Shown here in pieces: positions 1-9,671 of a DNA stretch of 64,000 nucleotides. The position numbers and the translations under genes are program-made. Below the pieces are notes generated by a model. The model ran no database searches. It was given only the letters and a program-made list of their open reading frames with translations, and was not told the origin of the DNA. The DNA comes from Candidatus Gastranaerophilales bacterium (GTDB lineage: Bacteria > Cyanobacteriota > Vampirovibrionia > Gastranaerophilales > Gastranaerophilaceae). Each line of letters begins with the position of its first letter. Positions within the stretch are counted from its first letter, which is position 1. The stretch lies in assembly GCA_944324395.1 (NCBI GenBank), contig CALUWC010000001.1:1-64000 (forward strand), in the 5' to 3' direction.

Positions 1-138
1 TATATTCACTCTATAATATAAGCTTTTATCTTAGCCTTGTTACTTATTCAAATCCATTACATTTTAATCAAAATGTATGAGATTAAGAATAGCAAAGAAA
101 TAGAACTACGTTGGAATTAAAAATAATTGGTTTAAGTA

Positions 139-1959
139 ATGGAGAACAAGGCTAATATTACTTCTATAAGTATTGAAAAAAATAAAATAGGGATTAAACT
201 GTCAATTATTGTGCCGGTTTATAATATTATTCAATATTTACCCAAATGCCTGGATAGTATTCTTAGCCAGACATTAAGAGATATTGAAATTATTTGTGTT
301 GATGATTGTTCAACAGATAGTTCTTTTAGTATTTTAGAGGAATATAAGTCAAAAGATGATAGAATCAAACTTTTAAAGTTGGATAAGAATTATGGACAAG
401 GTTATGCTCGGAATAGAGGCATTGAGATTGCTCAAGGAGAGTATATTGGGTTTGTAGATGGCGATGATTATATAGATGCAAAATATTTTGAGGCCTTATA
501 TAATAGTGCTGTAAAACAAGATGCAGATATTTCAGTAGCCAGCATCTTAAAGCATAAGAAAAATTATAAAAAATACAATGTAATATATAAAAAAGAAGGC
601 ATTGCAGAGAATATACAGGATAAAATAAAACTTTGCGGAGATAAGAAAAAATTTTTCTTTTATGCCTGGAATAAAATATATAAAACAGATTTAATAAAAA
701 ACAATGGTATAGAATTTGCACAAGGCCAAATTTATGAAGACGTCATATTTGCAATAGAAGCTCTGTATTATTCAAATAGAGTTGTTTCCGTTCCGAATAT
801 AAAATATCACTATATAGAAAGAAAAAATTCGAGTGTTAAAAGGAAGGATATCACCGGTAAAAAAGAATACGATCTAACAAAAGCATATACAGAATTGCAG
901 GACTTTTGCCACGAACATAATATAATTCTTCCGGAAAGACTAAATTATTCTACCAAAAAGAAATTTGGCTTAATTACCAAATATCAAGGTAAGTTTTGTT
1001 GTAAATATACACTGTTAGGTATATTACCTTTATTTAAGATATATAGTACAGAAACCCGAAATATTTTTAATATTTACGGAGTAAAAATTAAATTACCTAA
1101 AAAAGAATTTGTTCAAGCAAGAAAAGAAAATGATTTTTACAAATACAAAAAGAACAAAATTGATATAACAACAATTCCTAAAGCTACCGGGAAATTAAGA
1201 GATATTCAACTGGCAAATTTAGCTTTATTAAAAGAACTTGATTATGTTTGTAAGCAGAATAAGATAAACTACATTCTGGATGCAGGAACTTTACTCGGGG
1301 CAATTCGCCATAAAGGATTTATTCCCTGGGATGATGATGTTGATATTATTATGATCCGAGATGATTATAACAGGATCATTGAAGCTTTTAAGGAGACTTC
1401 AAGGAATTCAGATATCTTTGCGGATTTTTATAGGGATAACGTCACTAATGGGCAGTATTTTATAAAGGTGCAGCATAGAAAATGTCCATTTTTATCCGTT
1501 GACATATTTCCTATAGATGATTATGGTGTTTCCTTAACACTAAAAGATCAAATTCATGAAACAAAGAAAATATATAAACTAATTAAATCGATAAAACATA
1601 CAGCAAATCAAGGTCTGTCTAATGCAGAATTAAAGCACTTGATTGATGAAACTATGGTGTCAAAAATATTACCTAAAGACCAAATACAGCAGGATATAAA
1701 GCCATATTTTGTCTATGGTATAGACTCATTTCATATATTGAAAAACTGGTTTGTAAAAAGAGATACAATTTTGCCTTTGCGGACAATAAATTTTGAAAAT
1801 TATGAGTTTACGACAGTGAATAATCCGGATGAATTTTTAAGGCATATATATGGAAATTATATGTCATATCCGCATAAAATGAAACTTTTGCATAGTTCGT
1901 ATGAATCAATATCTAAAGAGCAATGGGATGTTATAGGAGAATTAAAAAGAGGAGTATAA
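139..1959 (+). CDS. Glycosyltransferase family 2 fused to a LicD-type phosphotransferase
   Basis: Predicted cytoplasmic two-domain enzyme of surface glycopolymer assembly. The N-terminal GT2 (GT-A) domain shows SIIVPVYN at residues 22-29, DDCSTD at 55-60 and the metal-binding DGDD at 107-110. The C-terminal LicD domain shows DAGTLLGAIRH at 381-391 and PWDDDVDI at 396-403. LicD proteins transfer phosphocholine or related phospho-groups onto glycans (family knowledge). The fusion suggests one protein adds a sugar and then decorates it, though the actual substrates cannot be read from sequence. It is the first gene of a tight same-strand series through position 7325; the next gene starts 8 bases after its stop. 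No strong Shine-Dalgarno precedes the ATG. The 138 bases upstream show no clear gene. Confidence 0.85.
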   Translation: MENKANITSISIEKNKIGIKLSIIVPVYNIIQYLPKCLDSILSQTLRDIEIICVDDCSTDSSFSILEEYKSKDDRIKLLKLDKNYGQGYARNRGIEIAQGEYIGFVDGDDYIDAKYFEALYNSAVKQDADISVASILKHKKNYKKYNVIYKKEGIAENIQDKIKLCGDKKKFFFYAWNKIYKTDLIKNNGIEFAQGQIYEDVIFAIEALYYSNRVVSVPNIKYHYIERKNSSVKRKDITGKKEYDLTKAYTELQDFCHEHNIILPERLNYSTKKKFGLITKYQGKFCCKYTLLGILPLFKIYSTETRNIFNIYGVKIKLPKKEFVQARKENDFYKYKKNKIDITTIPKATGKLRDIQLANLALLKELDYVCKQNKINYILDAGTLLGAIRHKGFIPWDDDVDIIMIRDDYNRIIEAFKETSRNSDIFADFYRDNVTNGQYFIKVQHRKCPFLSVDIFPIDDYGVSLTLKDQIHETKKIYKLIKSIKHTANQGLSNAELKHLIDETMVSKILPKDQIQQDIKPYFVYGIDSFHILKNWFVKRDTILPLRTINFENYEFTTVNNPDEFLRHIYGNYMSYPHKMKLLHSSYESISKEQWDVIGELKRGV

Positions 1960-1967
1960 ACGAATAG

Positions 1968-3215
1968 ATGACTAAATTAAGACCTTTAGAAAGAATATTT
2001 TCGATAACTAATAGCGGTACTGATAAATTAGTAATGTTATTTGGAATTCCTATAAAAATTGATAGAACAAAATATTTTAAAAATAAACCAATTGATGACA
2101 ATAAAATTGTAATGGATAATTATATGGGAAAGGGGTATGGTTGTAATTCTAAATATGTAGCAGAAAAACTATTAGACTTGTATCCGGATAAATTTGATAT
2201 TGTTTGGGTTGTTTCAGATAACGAAAAAGAAATTAGTGAATTTCCTATAGGAATTAGGACTGTAAAATACGGTTCAGTTCGTGCAATATATGAGTATCTT
2301 ACTGCGAAGATTTGGCTTAGTAATTATCATAAGATAAGTTATTTGAAAAAAGGATTAATTAAACGAAAAGGTCAATATTTTATACAAATGTGGCATGGCT
2401 CTTTAGGAATAAAAAAAATAGAAAATGATGTTCCATTGTTGACAATTGAGAATGATTGGTTAAATTTAGCAAAGATAAGTTCAAACATGGTCGATTATTG
2501 GATATCTAATAGTACGTTTGAAACTGATATTTATAAGAGAGCCTTTTGGAATGTAAATAAAGTTGTTGAGTATGGACATCCAAGAAATGACATATTTTTT
2601 AAATCGGAAAAAGAACAACAGGAAATTAAAGATAAAGTATTTCAAACCCTTCAAGTTGATAAAAATAAAAAAGTATTATTATATGTCCCCTCATTTAGAG
2701 ATGATGAAAAATTAAGTTGTTATGGATTAGATACTTCTGCTATTGCAAATGCATTGAAAGAAAAGTTTGGAGGAGATTGGGTTATTGCAATTAGACTGCA
2801 CCCAAGAGTAAAAAAATATTCATCTAAGCTGTTTAGCTTCAATGATAAGGTTGTAGATGCAACTTATTATCCGGATATACAAGAATTGTTATTAGCCAGC
2901 GATATTGCCATAACAGATTATTCAAGTTGTATTTTTGATTTTATGTTATCCAGAAAACCCGGATTTATTTTTGCAACAGATATAGAGCAATTCAATACTG
3001 ACAGAGGTTTTTATTATCCGTTGGAATCTACTCCGTTTCCTATTGCTACAAATAATTATGAACTTATAAAAAATATTGAAAATTTTGACTACGAAGAATA
3101 TAAGCAAAAGGTAGAGGATTTTCTGAAAGATAAGGGCTGTATGGAAGATGGTCATGCCTCAGAAAGAGTAGTAGATTTAATTGAAAAAATAATGAGCGGA
3201 GAAGTTGACGAATGA
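1968..3215 (+). CDS. CDP-glycerol:glycerophosphotransferase family protein (TagB/TagF-like)
   Basis: A 415-residue member of the CDP-glycerol (or ribitol) glycerophosphotransferase family, which transfers polyol phosphate from a CDP-activated donor to a membrane-linked glycan. Seen: the MWHG motif at 141-144, a YGHPRND segment near 202, RLHPR near 278, and ITDYSSCIFDF near 317, all typical of the TagF catalytic fold. It lies between a LicD fusion and a cytidylyltransferase whose start overlaps its stop by four bases (ATGA), implying translational coupling. The context suggests a phosphopolyol-containing capsule or LPS side chain rather than a true Gram-positive teichoic acid. Donor identity (glycerol or ribitol) is not determinable. 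Confidence 0.85.
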   Translation: MTKLRPLERIFSITNSGTDKLVMLFGIPIKIDRTKYFKNKPIDDNKIVMDNYMGKGYGCNSKYVAEKLLDLYPDKFDIVWVVSDNEKEISEFPIGIRTVKYGSVRAIYEYLTAKIWLSNYHKISYLKKGLIKRKGQYFIQMWHGSLGIKKIENDVPLLTIENDWLNLAKISSNMVDYWISNSTFETDIYKRAFWNVNKVVEYGHPRNDIFFKSEKEQQEIKDKVFQTLQVDKNKKVLLYVPSFRDDEKLSCYGLDTSAIANALKEKFGGDWVIAIRLHPRVKKYSSKLFSFNDKVVDATYYPDIQELLLASDIAITDYSSCIFDFMLSRKPGFIFATDIEQFNTDRGFYYPLESTPFPIATNNYELIKNIENFDYEEYKQKVEDFLKDKGCMEDGHASERVVDLIEKIMSGEVDE

Positions 3216-3961
3216 CAAATATTGCTATAATTTTTGCAGGCGGAGTAGGTCAAAGATTGAGCAATGGAGAAAATTCGTTGCCTAAACAGTTTTTGAAAAT
3301 AAATGATAAACCGATAATCATACATACTCTGGAATTGTTTGAAGAACATGATATGATTGATAAAATTTATATTGCAATACACCCTGATTATTATGATTAT
3401 ATGCAGGATTTAGTAAAGCATTACTATATTACCAAAACTGCAGGGATTGTAAAAGGCGGTGCGACAGGGCAGGATTCTATTTATAATGCATTAAAATTAG
3501 CTCAAAGCGAAAATAATGATGATTCAATAGTCCTTATTCATGACGGGGTGCGTCCTAATATTACCAGAGACGTAATTTCTGAAAATATAAATTGTGCAAA
3601 AACTAAAGGTAATGCAATAACCTGTACATCTTGTTTTGAAACTATCTTGGTAAGTGAAAACGGTATAAATCCGGAGCATGTCCCTTATAGAAAACATACC
3701 TATGCTGCACAAGCCCCGCAAAGCTTTCATCTCGGGGAAATAATAAAAGCACATGAATATACCAGAAAAACAAATCCTCAATATACTGATATAGTGGATT
3801 CCTGTACATTGTTCAAAACTTTAAATAAACCAACATATATGATTAAGGGAAATCGTGGAAATATTAAAATTACAACGATTGAAGATTTATACATTTTGCG
3901 AGCCTTAATTCGTTATAAAGAAGATGTCGAAGCTTTCGGATTAGTAGGAGGTATATCATAG
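3212..3961 (+). CDS. IspD/TarI-family cytidylyltransferase (probable CDP-polyol synthase)
   Basis: A nucleotidyltransferase that would activate a polyol phosphate with CTP. Seen: FAGGVGQRL at residues 8-16, LPKQF at 23-27, the GGATGQDSI loop at 82-90 and HDGVRP at 110-115, the signature set of the IspD/TarI family. Isoprenoid IspD and ribitol-5-phosphate cytidylyltransferase TarI share this fold. Neighbours (TagF-like transferase upstream, epimerase/reductase downstream) favour a TarI-like role making CDP-ribitol or a relative. It overlaps the preceding stop by four bases and ends two bases before the next start. An IspD role is the alternative. Confidence 0.8.
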   Translation: MTNIAIIFAGGVGQRLSNGENSLPKQFLKINDKPIIIHTLELFEEHDMIDKIYIAIHPDYYDYMQDLVKHYYITKTAGIVKGGATGQDSIYNALKLAQSENNDDSIVLIHDGVRPNITRDVISENINCAKTKGNAITCTSCFETILVSENGINPEHVPYRKHTYAAQAPQSFHLGEIIKAHEYTRKTNPQYTDIVDSCTLFKTLNKPTYMIKGNRGNIKITTIEDLYILRALIRYKEDVEAFGLVGGIS

Positions 3962-3963
3962 AA

Positions 3964-4977
3964 ATGTCTAATATTTTGGAAAAAGATCTTCAAAGAATTA
4001 TAAAAGATTTTGATATGTCAGTCTTTAATAATAAAACTGTATTTATAACAGGAGCAACAGGTCTGCTTGGAAGCCTGTGTGTAAAAAGCTTGTTGACTTC
4101 AAAATTTAATATTCGTGTAATCGCATTAGCAAGAAATAAATATAAAGCTGAAAATATATTTAGTAAATATATTTCAGATAAATTAACATTTGTTATTCAA
4201 GATATTAATGACAAAATTCTTTATGATGGGCAAGTTGATTATATTATTCACTGTGCTAATTCAACCTCTTCAAAAGAGTTTATAGATAAACCTGTAGAAA
4301 CTTTATTAACTACAATAAATGGAACGAAAAATGTCTTAGAATTTGCAAAATCAAAACCTGTATTAAGCATGGTGTATTTATCCTCATTAGAAGTCTATGG
4401 AGTCTCAGAAAAAGAATATTTAACAGAAAACGACTATGGTTATATTGATATTTTATCTCCACGCAGCAGTTATTCAGAAGGGAAAAAAGCCGCAGAAACT
4501 TTATGTATTTCATACGGGAGCGAATATGGAATACCTGTAAAAATAGCCAGACTAGCGCAGACATTTGGGGCTGGAGTATCAAAAGGTGATAATCGTGTCT
4601 TTGCTCAATTTGTCAGAAGCGTTGTGAATGGTGAGAATATTGTATTGCATACAAAGGGTGAAACAAAACGTAATTATTGTTATACAACAGATGCCATAAC
4701 CGGTATTTTTACAATCCTCACAAATGGTGAGAATAATAATGCATATAATATTGCAAATAAAGAAAGCTATATTTCAATTTTAGAAATGGCAAAAATGCTG
4801 GAAAATGATAAAACAAAAGTCGTATTTGAAATTGATAACAAAAATAGGGGCTACAATCCAACAGTTAAAATTTGTTTAGATTCAAGTAAACTAGAAGCTC
4901 TTGGTTGGAAAGCAAAAATCGGTATAAAAGAAATGTTTGAGAAAACTATCCAGGGTTATTTAAAAGGTAATATTTAA
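3964..4977 (+). CDS. NAD-dependent epimerase/dehydratase (extended SDR)
   Basis: Rossmann-fold nucleotide-sugar or polyol-phosphate modifying enzyme. Seen: the dinucleotide-binding motif TGATGLLG at residues 29-36, a YLSSLEVYG strand near 138, and the catalytic pair Y170 and K174 in YSEGK. The 337-residue length suits extended SDRs. Being directly 3' of the cytidylyltransferase, it could act on the CDP-linked product or reduce a ketose phosphate to the polyol, as the reductase domain of bifunctional CDP-ribitol synthases does; that is inference. Its stop lies 4 bases before the next gene. Confidence 0.85.
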   Translation: MSNILEKDLQRIIKDFDMSVFNNKTVFITGATGLLGSLCVKSLLTSKFNIRVIALARNKYKAENIFSKYISDKLTFVIQDINDKILYDGQVDYIIHCANSTSSKEFIDKPVETLLTTINGTKNVLEFAKSKPVLSMVYLSSLEVYGVSEKEYLTENDYGYIDILSPRSSYSEGKKAAETLCISYGSEYGIPVKIARLAQTFGAGVSKGDNRVFAQFVRSVVNGENIVLHTKGETKRNYCYTTDAITGIFTILTNGENNNAYNIANKESYISILEMAKMLENDKTKVVFEIDNKNRGYNPTVKICLDSSKLEALGWKAKIGIKEMFEKTIQGYLKGNI

Positions 4978-4981
4978 AATT

Positions 4982-6202
4982 ATGAAAAAAATTACGAAAA
5001 TAGTCTTAATTTCTTTACTAAACAATAATTTAGGAGATAGCATCATTGCAGAATGCACAAAATATTTATTAAAATCCACCAATAATAATATAAAAATAAT
5101 TCCCTTAAATTTATTTCCAAATAAAGAAATTATGATGGAATATAAAAAATCATATAAAGAGTACACAAATTGGTTAGATGCAAACATACATAGTGAATAT
5201 CTAAAATCCGTATTTAAATTTTTCCACTGGTGGAAATATCAAAAAAGACGGACAAAAATATATGAATATTATAGAAATACATTAAAAAAAGCGGATTTAG
5301 TTGTGTTTGCAGGGGGAGGACTAATAAAATATACAAGAGAGGATTTTTGGAATCCAATATACAGTATAATAACATATTGCAACAGAAAAAAAATTCCTGT
5401 ATATATAAATGCGATTGGTGTTGAAGGATTTAAACATAATAATTTCTATTGTCAATTGTTAAAATATTCTTTAAATAAAAAATGTGTTAAACGTATAACC
5501 ACAAGAGACGATATTGAAACACTAAAAACTAAATATATTAAAGATAGTAAAAAAACAGCTTTAGTTGGAGATAGTGCATTATGGTCCCCAAATGTATATA
5601 ACATAGAAGAAATTCCGATTGACAAAAAGCAAATAATTGGAATAGGGCTTATTCGAGGGAAAATATTTACAGATTATGGCTTTAATATTTCTGAGGATGA
5701 AATTATAAATTTGTATATTGGAATAATAAAAGAATTGGAAAAAAGAAACTATAAATGGCAAATGTTTTGTAATGGAATAAAATCTGACTATTTAATAGGA
5801 CAAAAAATATTGGAAAATTTAAATTTAGAAAATATAGATAATATATATTTGGCAAAAAGACCCACAAAGTCTAAAAAGCTGATTAATCTAATCACATCTT
5901 ATAAAGCAATCATTGCAGCCCGACTACATGCAATAATTGTGGCTGTCTCTTATAATATTCCTGCTGTAGGTCTAGTTTGGAACGATAAATTAACAGAATT
6001 TGGAGAAATTATGAATATTTCCAATCGATTTATAGAAAAAGATAAATTTAGAGATAGTGTTTATATAGTTGATCAATTAGAAGAAAGTATTAGGAATAAT
6101 TATAAACACTCACCTATTGAAGAATACAAAAGTAAAACTAGAATGGATCTAGAAAATTTCATTAAATCATATAGAAAGGAAATAGAATATGCAAAAGATT
6201 AA
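4982..6202 (+). CDS. Polysaccharide pyruvyl transferase family protein
   Basis: A 406-residue member of the family that transfers pyruvate from phosphoenolpyruvate onto glycans to form ketals. Seen: an N-terminal NNNLGDS motif at residues 14-20, VVFAGGGLIKY around 107-117, and a C-terminal AARLHAIIVAVSYNIPAVGL segment, the conserved R-H pair of the family. It would add negative charge to the polymer made by this operon. Its 3' end overlaps the acyltransferase start by 14 bases. Codon use is extremely AT-rich, as in the rest of this cluster. Confidence 0.85.
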   Translation: MKKITKIVLISLLNNNLGDSIIAECTKYLLKSTNNNIKIIPLNLFPNKEIMMEYKKSYKEYTNWLDANIHSEYLKSVFKFFHWWKYQKRRTKIYEYYRNTLKKADLVVFAGGGLIKYTREDFWNPIYSIITYCNRKKIPVYINAIGVEGFKHNNFYCQLLKYSLNKKCVKRITTRDDIETLKTKYIKDSKKTALVGDSALWSPNVYNIEEIPIDKKQIIGIGLIRGKIFTDYGFNISEDEIINLYIGIIKELEKRNYKWQMFCNGIKSDYLIGQKILENLNLENIDNIYLAKRPTKSKKLINLITSYKAIIAARLHAIIVAVSYNIPAVGLVWNDKLTEFGEIMNISNRFIEKDKFRDSVYIVDQLEESIRNNYKHSPIEEYKSKTRMDLENFIKSYRKEIEYAKD

Positions 6203-7325
6203 AAATATAGAATTCCTTAGAGTAATTGGTTGTCTTGCTATAGTCCTACTACATTTGTTTAACAAGGCAAGATTATTTGGCTTATTTCCTGATATAGATT
6301 TATATAGACATTTTATGTCAATGACTTCTAGTGGGCAAAAGGCTGTTGATTTGTTTTTTATAATATCAGGATTTTTCTTTGTGTATAAATTAGATGTAAC
6401 TCAATCTTTATGGAACTTTATCAAAAAGAAAATAATGCGATTATACCCGGTTTTTATATTTTGTCTAATTGCAAGTTTTCTTATATCACTAACAGGAGCT
6501 TTTTCATTTACATTATATGATAATATACTAAATTTGTTGGGATTAAATGGTACATTTTTAGTGTTAAAAGTTGGTAATGTCGGGCAATTTTGGTATGTTT
6601 CAGCCATGTTATGGGTTTTAGCTTTATATTTTTATTTACTCAAAAATTATAAAAAACAAAATGTTAATCTTACTATAGCAATCATCGTTATGTTTTGCTA
6701 TGGCTTCATGATTCATGCAAAACATGGAGCAATCAACAGTCATGAACAAACTTTTCATTATATTTTTAATGTAGGTATGATGAGAGCTTTAGGCGGTATT
6801 GGCGTTGGATATTTTATTGGTGAATGGTATAAAAATAATCTTGAAGCAATTAAAAATTTAGTATTATCCATTAAAGCAAAGATTGCTTTAACTTTCTTAG
6901 AATTTATTTGTATCTTTTTTATTATAAATAATCTAATGTTACATAAACCTAGTTTTAAAAACCATATTTTGTTTATCATAGCATTTACTACGATAATTGT
7001 ATGTTTTCTACTACAACAAGGATTTATTTCAAGATGGTTAAATAATGATTTATGGGTAAATTTGTCAAAATATACTTATTCAATTTATATGACACATATG
7101 TTAATATTCAATACCTTCAAAGGTTCATTATGGAAATATAATCCTGAATGGGTATATGTCCACCCTATATTAAATGTGTCAATTGTTTTAACTTTGGTCT
7201 TGATTTTAGGTATTTTTACATATCACTGCGTAGAAAAACCTTGTGCAAAATATTTGAAAGAATTATTGTTTGATAATCCTAAAAAGGTTGTTGTACAAGC
7301 ATCTCGGGGGGGGGGTAACCCTTGA
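6189..7325 (+). CDS. Acyltransferase 3 family membrane protein (O-acetylase-like)
   Basis: Multi-spanning inner-membrane acyltransferase, about ten hydrophobic helices, of the family that O-acetylates surface polysaccharides. Seen: the N-terminal IEFLRVIGCLAIVLLHLF segment with the family's R and H residues, AVDLFFIISGFFFVYK near 50-65, and the C-terminal VEKP motif. It overlaps the upstream gene by 14 bases. The last codons run through a G10 tract (7306-7315), so the C-terminal tail after the family domain (RGGGNP then stop) would change with tract length: one base fewer extends the protein about 17 residues to a TAA at 7372, one base more stops it at once. The enzyme core should be intact in all cases. 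Confidence 0.85.
   Translation: MQKIKNIEFLRVIGCLAIVLLHLFNKARLFGLFPDIDLYRHFMSMTSSGQKAVDLFFIISGFFFVYKLDVTQSLWNFIKKKIMRLYPVFIFCLIASFLISLTGAFSFTLYDNILNLLGLNGTFLVLKVGNVGQFWYVSAMLWVLALYFYLLKNYKKQNVNLTIAIIVMFCYGFMIHAKHGAINSHEQTFHYIFNVGMMRALGGIGVGYFIGEWYKNNLEAIKNLVLSIKAKIALTFLEFICIFFIINNLMLHKPSFKNHILFIIAFTTIIVCFLLQQGFISRWLNNDLWVNLSKYTYSIYMTHMLIFNTFKGSLWKYNPEWVYVHPILNVSIVLTLVLILGIFTYHCVEKPCAKYLKELLFDNPKKVVVQASRGGGNP
7306..7315. repeat. Homopolymeric G10 tract at the 3' end of the acyltransferase gene
   Basis: Ten consecutive G in a region otherwise very poor in G+C; the longest single-base G run I noticed in the window. It lies inside the last codons of the acyltransferase gene and 62 bases from tRNA-Thr. 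Such tracts are known slipped-strand phase-variation sites in surface-polysaccharide genes of other bacteria. The three frames give three different C-terminal tails, so the effect may be mild. A sequencing or assembly error in the tract is also possible. Confidence 0.8.
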
Positions 7326-7376
7326 TAGCCTTATTGACAGGATTTTAGCTATACAATATTATTGTGCTGTCTAAAA

Positions 7377-7449
<73 letters not shown>

Positions 7450-7488
7450 ATCTGTTTAACAATAAATAATATACCACAAAGATTACTA

Positions 7489-8424
7489 TTAGTATTGCTG
7501 AATAATAATTTTTTCGGTAATATCTGCTTTTTGCGACGGGGCTGAAGGTTTGTTGTGCCATAATTTAATATATATTATGCCGTCTGAGTTTGAGTAATCT
7601 GTATCCTGCTGTTTAAATTCAAGGTATGGCTGACGCGGAGAACCGTTGTTACAACCTCCGGGAACCTGGCATGAAGAACCCAGATGAATAAAATTCTGAA
7701 ATTCTATTATTTGATTAGAGATATTGGAATCACTTTGAAAGACGATTTTATCGTATGTGGTTTTGGATTGGTCAATATATGCATATTTATAGCCAAGATC
7801 TCTTGCATTAACACCGTTAAAAGTATAAAAAGAATGATTATTTTCTGTTTCAAACGGTAATTGCTTATAATATACAGTGATTTCATTTTTTGATTTTTCG
7901 TAGGTTAATTTCGTCGGAGTTATAGTTGAAACCGGATCGGTACACCATGATATGTTCTCATAATTACTGAATGAAAACGGGTATTCGATAGCCACAAGTA
8001 TTGTCGGATTATTAATAAAACGTGTTTCTTCAGAGGGACCGTTTACTTTAAGTGCTTTTGTCTGCCAATCTTTACAGATATCATTAGCAATCCAAGGCTT
8101 GCCGCTTACAATGTTTCCAAAGATATATTCTGAAGGTTTATAGTTATCTGAATGAAAAATTGAATTTTGAACATAATAGGCTCTTGCTTCCAGAATATTT
8201 TCTTTTAATTTGTAACTTAATTCTGTCGGCGGATTTATTTGTATATCAATAATTTCCGTTTCGTTATCCACTGAAGGGTTGATATTGTTTTCAGGATTAG
8301 CAAGAGTAGATTGTTCTTGTTTCTCAGACTGTTTTTTGAACGATGTGGAAATCTGCCTGTTAAAAATAACGCAAATAACAGCCAAAATTATCAAAATTAT
8401 TGATATTAAATTTTTATTATTCAC
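7489..8424 (-). CDS. Hypothetical membrane-anchored extracytoplasmic protein
   Basis: A 311-residue protein I do not recognise. Residues 5-22 form one hydrophobic segment, followed by a Lys/Gln/Glu/Asn-rich linker (about 25-60) and a globular remainder with four cysteines (such as NDICKDW, SWCTDP, SSCQVPGGC), suggesting a domain outside the cytoplasmic membrane. The start is GTG, chosen because AGGAG lies 7 bases upstream; no ATG fits. It follows the zinc-ribbon protein gene by 18 bases on the same strand, and both leaders share AACAGGAGCTTT, so the two may form an operon. Confidence 0.7.
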   Translation of the reverse strand: MNNKNLISIILIILAVICVIFNRQISTSFKKQSEKQEQSTLANPENNINPSVDNETEIIDIQINPPTELSYKLKENILEARAYYVQNSIFHSDNYKPSEYIFGNIVSGKPWIANDICKDWQTKALKVNGPSEETRFINNPTILVAIEYPFSFSNYENISWCTDPVSTITPTKLTYEKSKNEITVYYKQLPFETENNHSFYTFNGVNARDLGYKYAYIDQSKTTYDKIVFQSDSNISNQIIEFQNFIHLGSSCQVPGGCNNGSPRQPYLEFKQQDTDYSNSDGIIYIKLWHNKPSAPSQKADITEKIIIQQY

Positions 8425-8442
8425 TCCAAAGCTCCTGTTGCA

Positions 8443-8871
8443 TTACACCTCAGCACTTCCGATAAGAATAAGAATTAAAATAGTTTTAATTGCAAATATT
8501 AAACCTAAAACAGCCAGAATAAACCATAATTTTACCCAGTTTTGCTGACAATCATTAAATTTTTCAATACTTTCCCAGTTCTTAGATTCCCACGCCCATT
8601 TGTTGCCGGCAAAGCCAAACCATATAGAAATTGCAATCGGTCCTATTACGGGAATTAAACAGGCTGGAAAATAAAGCAGGGTAATATATTTTTTGTGCAT
8701 AATACCCCATATCCAGTTCATTAAAAAAGCTCCCCAGTTGAAATGTTTTAATTCCTGTGGAAGGTCGTCCTCTTTTGAGCTGACCCATTCGCCGCAATAT
8801 TTACATTTTTTAGCATTTGCATCAATTTCCGCATTACAAAAAGGGCATTGTTTGTTTTCTGAATTTTCCAT
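8443..8871 (-). CDS. Zinc-ribbon membrane protein (DUF2628-like)
   Basis: A 142-residue protein. Residues 8-25 form a zinc ribbon with two CxxC pairs (CPFC and CKYC), followed by a FNWGAFLMNWIWG segment and two to three hydrophobic helices, an arrangement seen in small DUF2628-type membrane proteins. The ATG at 8871 was chosen over a longer open frame because AGGAG lies 9 bases upstream and the zinc ribbon begins just after it. Function is unknown. The downstream gene on the same strand starts 18 bases later. Confidence 0.75.
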   Translation of the reverse strand: MENSENKQCPFCNAEIDANAKKCKYCGEWVSSKEDDLPQELKHFNWGAFLMNWIWGIMHKKYITLLYFPACLIPVIGPIAISIWFGFAGNKWAWESKNWESIEKFNDCQQNWVKLWFILAVLGLIFAIKTILILILIGSAEV

Positions 8872-8952
8872 TATAAAGCTCCTGTTAAAATTATTACTGT
8901 TTATTAAATGATATAACCTTGCAGAGTTGATGTCAACAATATTATGATAAAA

Positions 8953-8982
8953 GAAAACCTCCGCTGTTTTGCGAAGGTTTTC
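8953..8982 (-). terminator. Rho-independent terminator of the 9008-9502 gene
   Basis: GAAAACCT-c-CGC and GCG-a-AGGTTTTC form a stem of about 11 pairs around a TGTTTT loop. In the minus-strand transcript it is followed by TTTTATC. It lies 26 bases after the stop of the upstream minus-strand gene. Confidence 0.75.
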
Positions 8983-9007
8983 ATAATAATATGAACAATA
9001 AAATTTA

Positions 9008-9502
9008 CTACAGACCAAGCATATATTTATTCACGTTTGCGGTCATATTAAGCATTGTATACACTGAATTCTGGGTTTGTTTTATAGCATTGTATTCATT
9101 TTGAATGGTATCTAATTCGTTTTTGTACTGTTCTTTTTTATTTTCTGAAATTTTATCTTCAGAAGATTTTTCAGGCAGTGAATTTATTTTATCTGACAAA
9201 TCCTGAAGAATGGAATCTATGGTGCCGGTTGATGAAATTTTAATACCGGCTTTTTGAGCAAGTCGTTTGGCTTTTGTCATAACTTCGGATTCTGAGGTGC
9301 AGACGGTTTTTGATTCTGTTTTTTTACTTTTGCTTACGGTCTGCTGTTTAATTTCAGCATTGGTAATGAGAGCCTTGGCTTGAGCTTCCGAGGTTACTGT
9401 TGAAGGATCAATACCAAGAGCTATAAGTTTCTTTTTTGTTTCTTCACTCAGATGAGTGCCTGCTACGTTTCCAAAAGAGAATGATACACTGTTTATTGAC
9501 AT
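9008..9502 (-). CDS. Hypothetical helical protein with an N-terminal 'FSFG' leader
   Basis: A 164-residue protein of unknown function. The N-terminus carries the FSFGN motif at residues 8-12, one of several such leaders in the window. Residues 22-50 contain LIALGIDPSTVTSEAQAKAL, a helix-turn pattern, and residues 115-155 are Lys/Glu/Gln-rich with heptad-like spacing, suggesting a coiled coil. No signal peptide or membrane segment is visible. AGAAAGG lies upstream of the ATG. It is transcribed alone and ends in a terminator. Confidence 0.7.
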   Translation of the reverse strand: MSINSVSFSFGNVAGTHLSEETKKKLIALGIDPSTVTSEAQAKALITNAEIKQQTVSKSKKTESKTVCTSESEVMTKAKRLAQKAGIKISSTGTIDSILQDLSDKINSLPEKSSEDKISENKKEQYKNELDTIQNEYNAIKQTQNSVYTMLNMTANVNKYMLGL

Positions 9503-9603
9503 TAAACCGCCTTTCTATGGCTTTTTTAATGATAATTTTTGCAGAGTCAACATTATTTATATCGGAATGAAAATTTTTATTCTTTAATTTTTTCTGTTCA
9601 TTT

Positions 9604-9632
9604 TTTACATTCTGTTATGTTTTTTGTAAAAT
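9604..9632 (+). promoter_or_regulatory. Sigma-70-type promoter of pgk
   Basis: -35 TTTACA (9604-9609), a 17-base spacer and -10 TAAAAT (9627-9632), each one mismatch from consensus, about 40 bases before the pgk ATG. Confidence 0.65.
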
Positions 9633-9671
9633 ATACATGCGGTGGTACACCATTTAAGAAGGAGAACAGAT

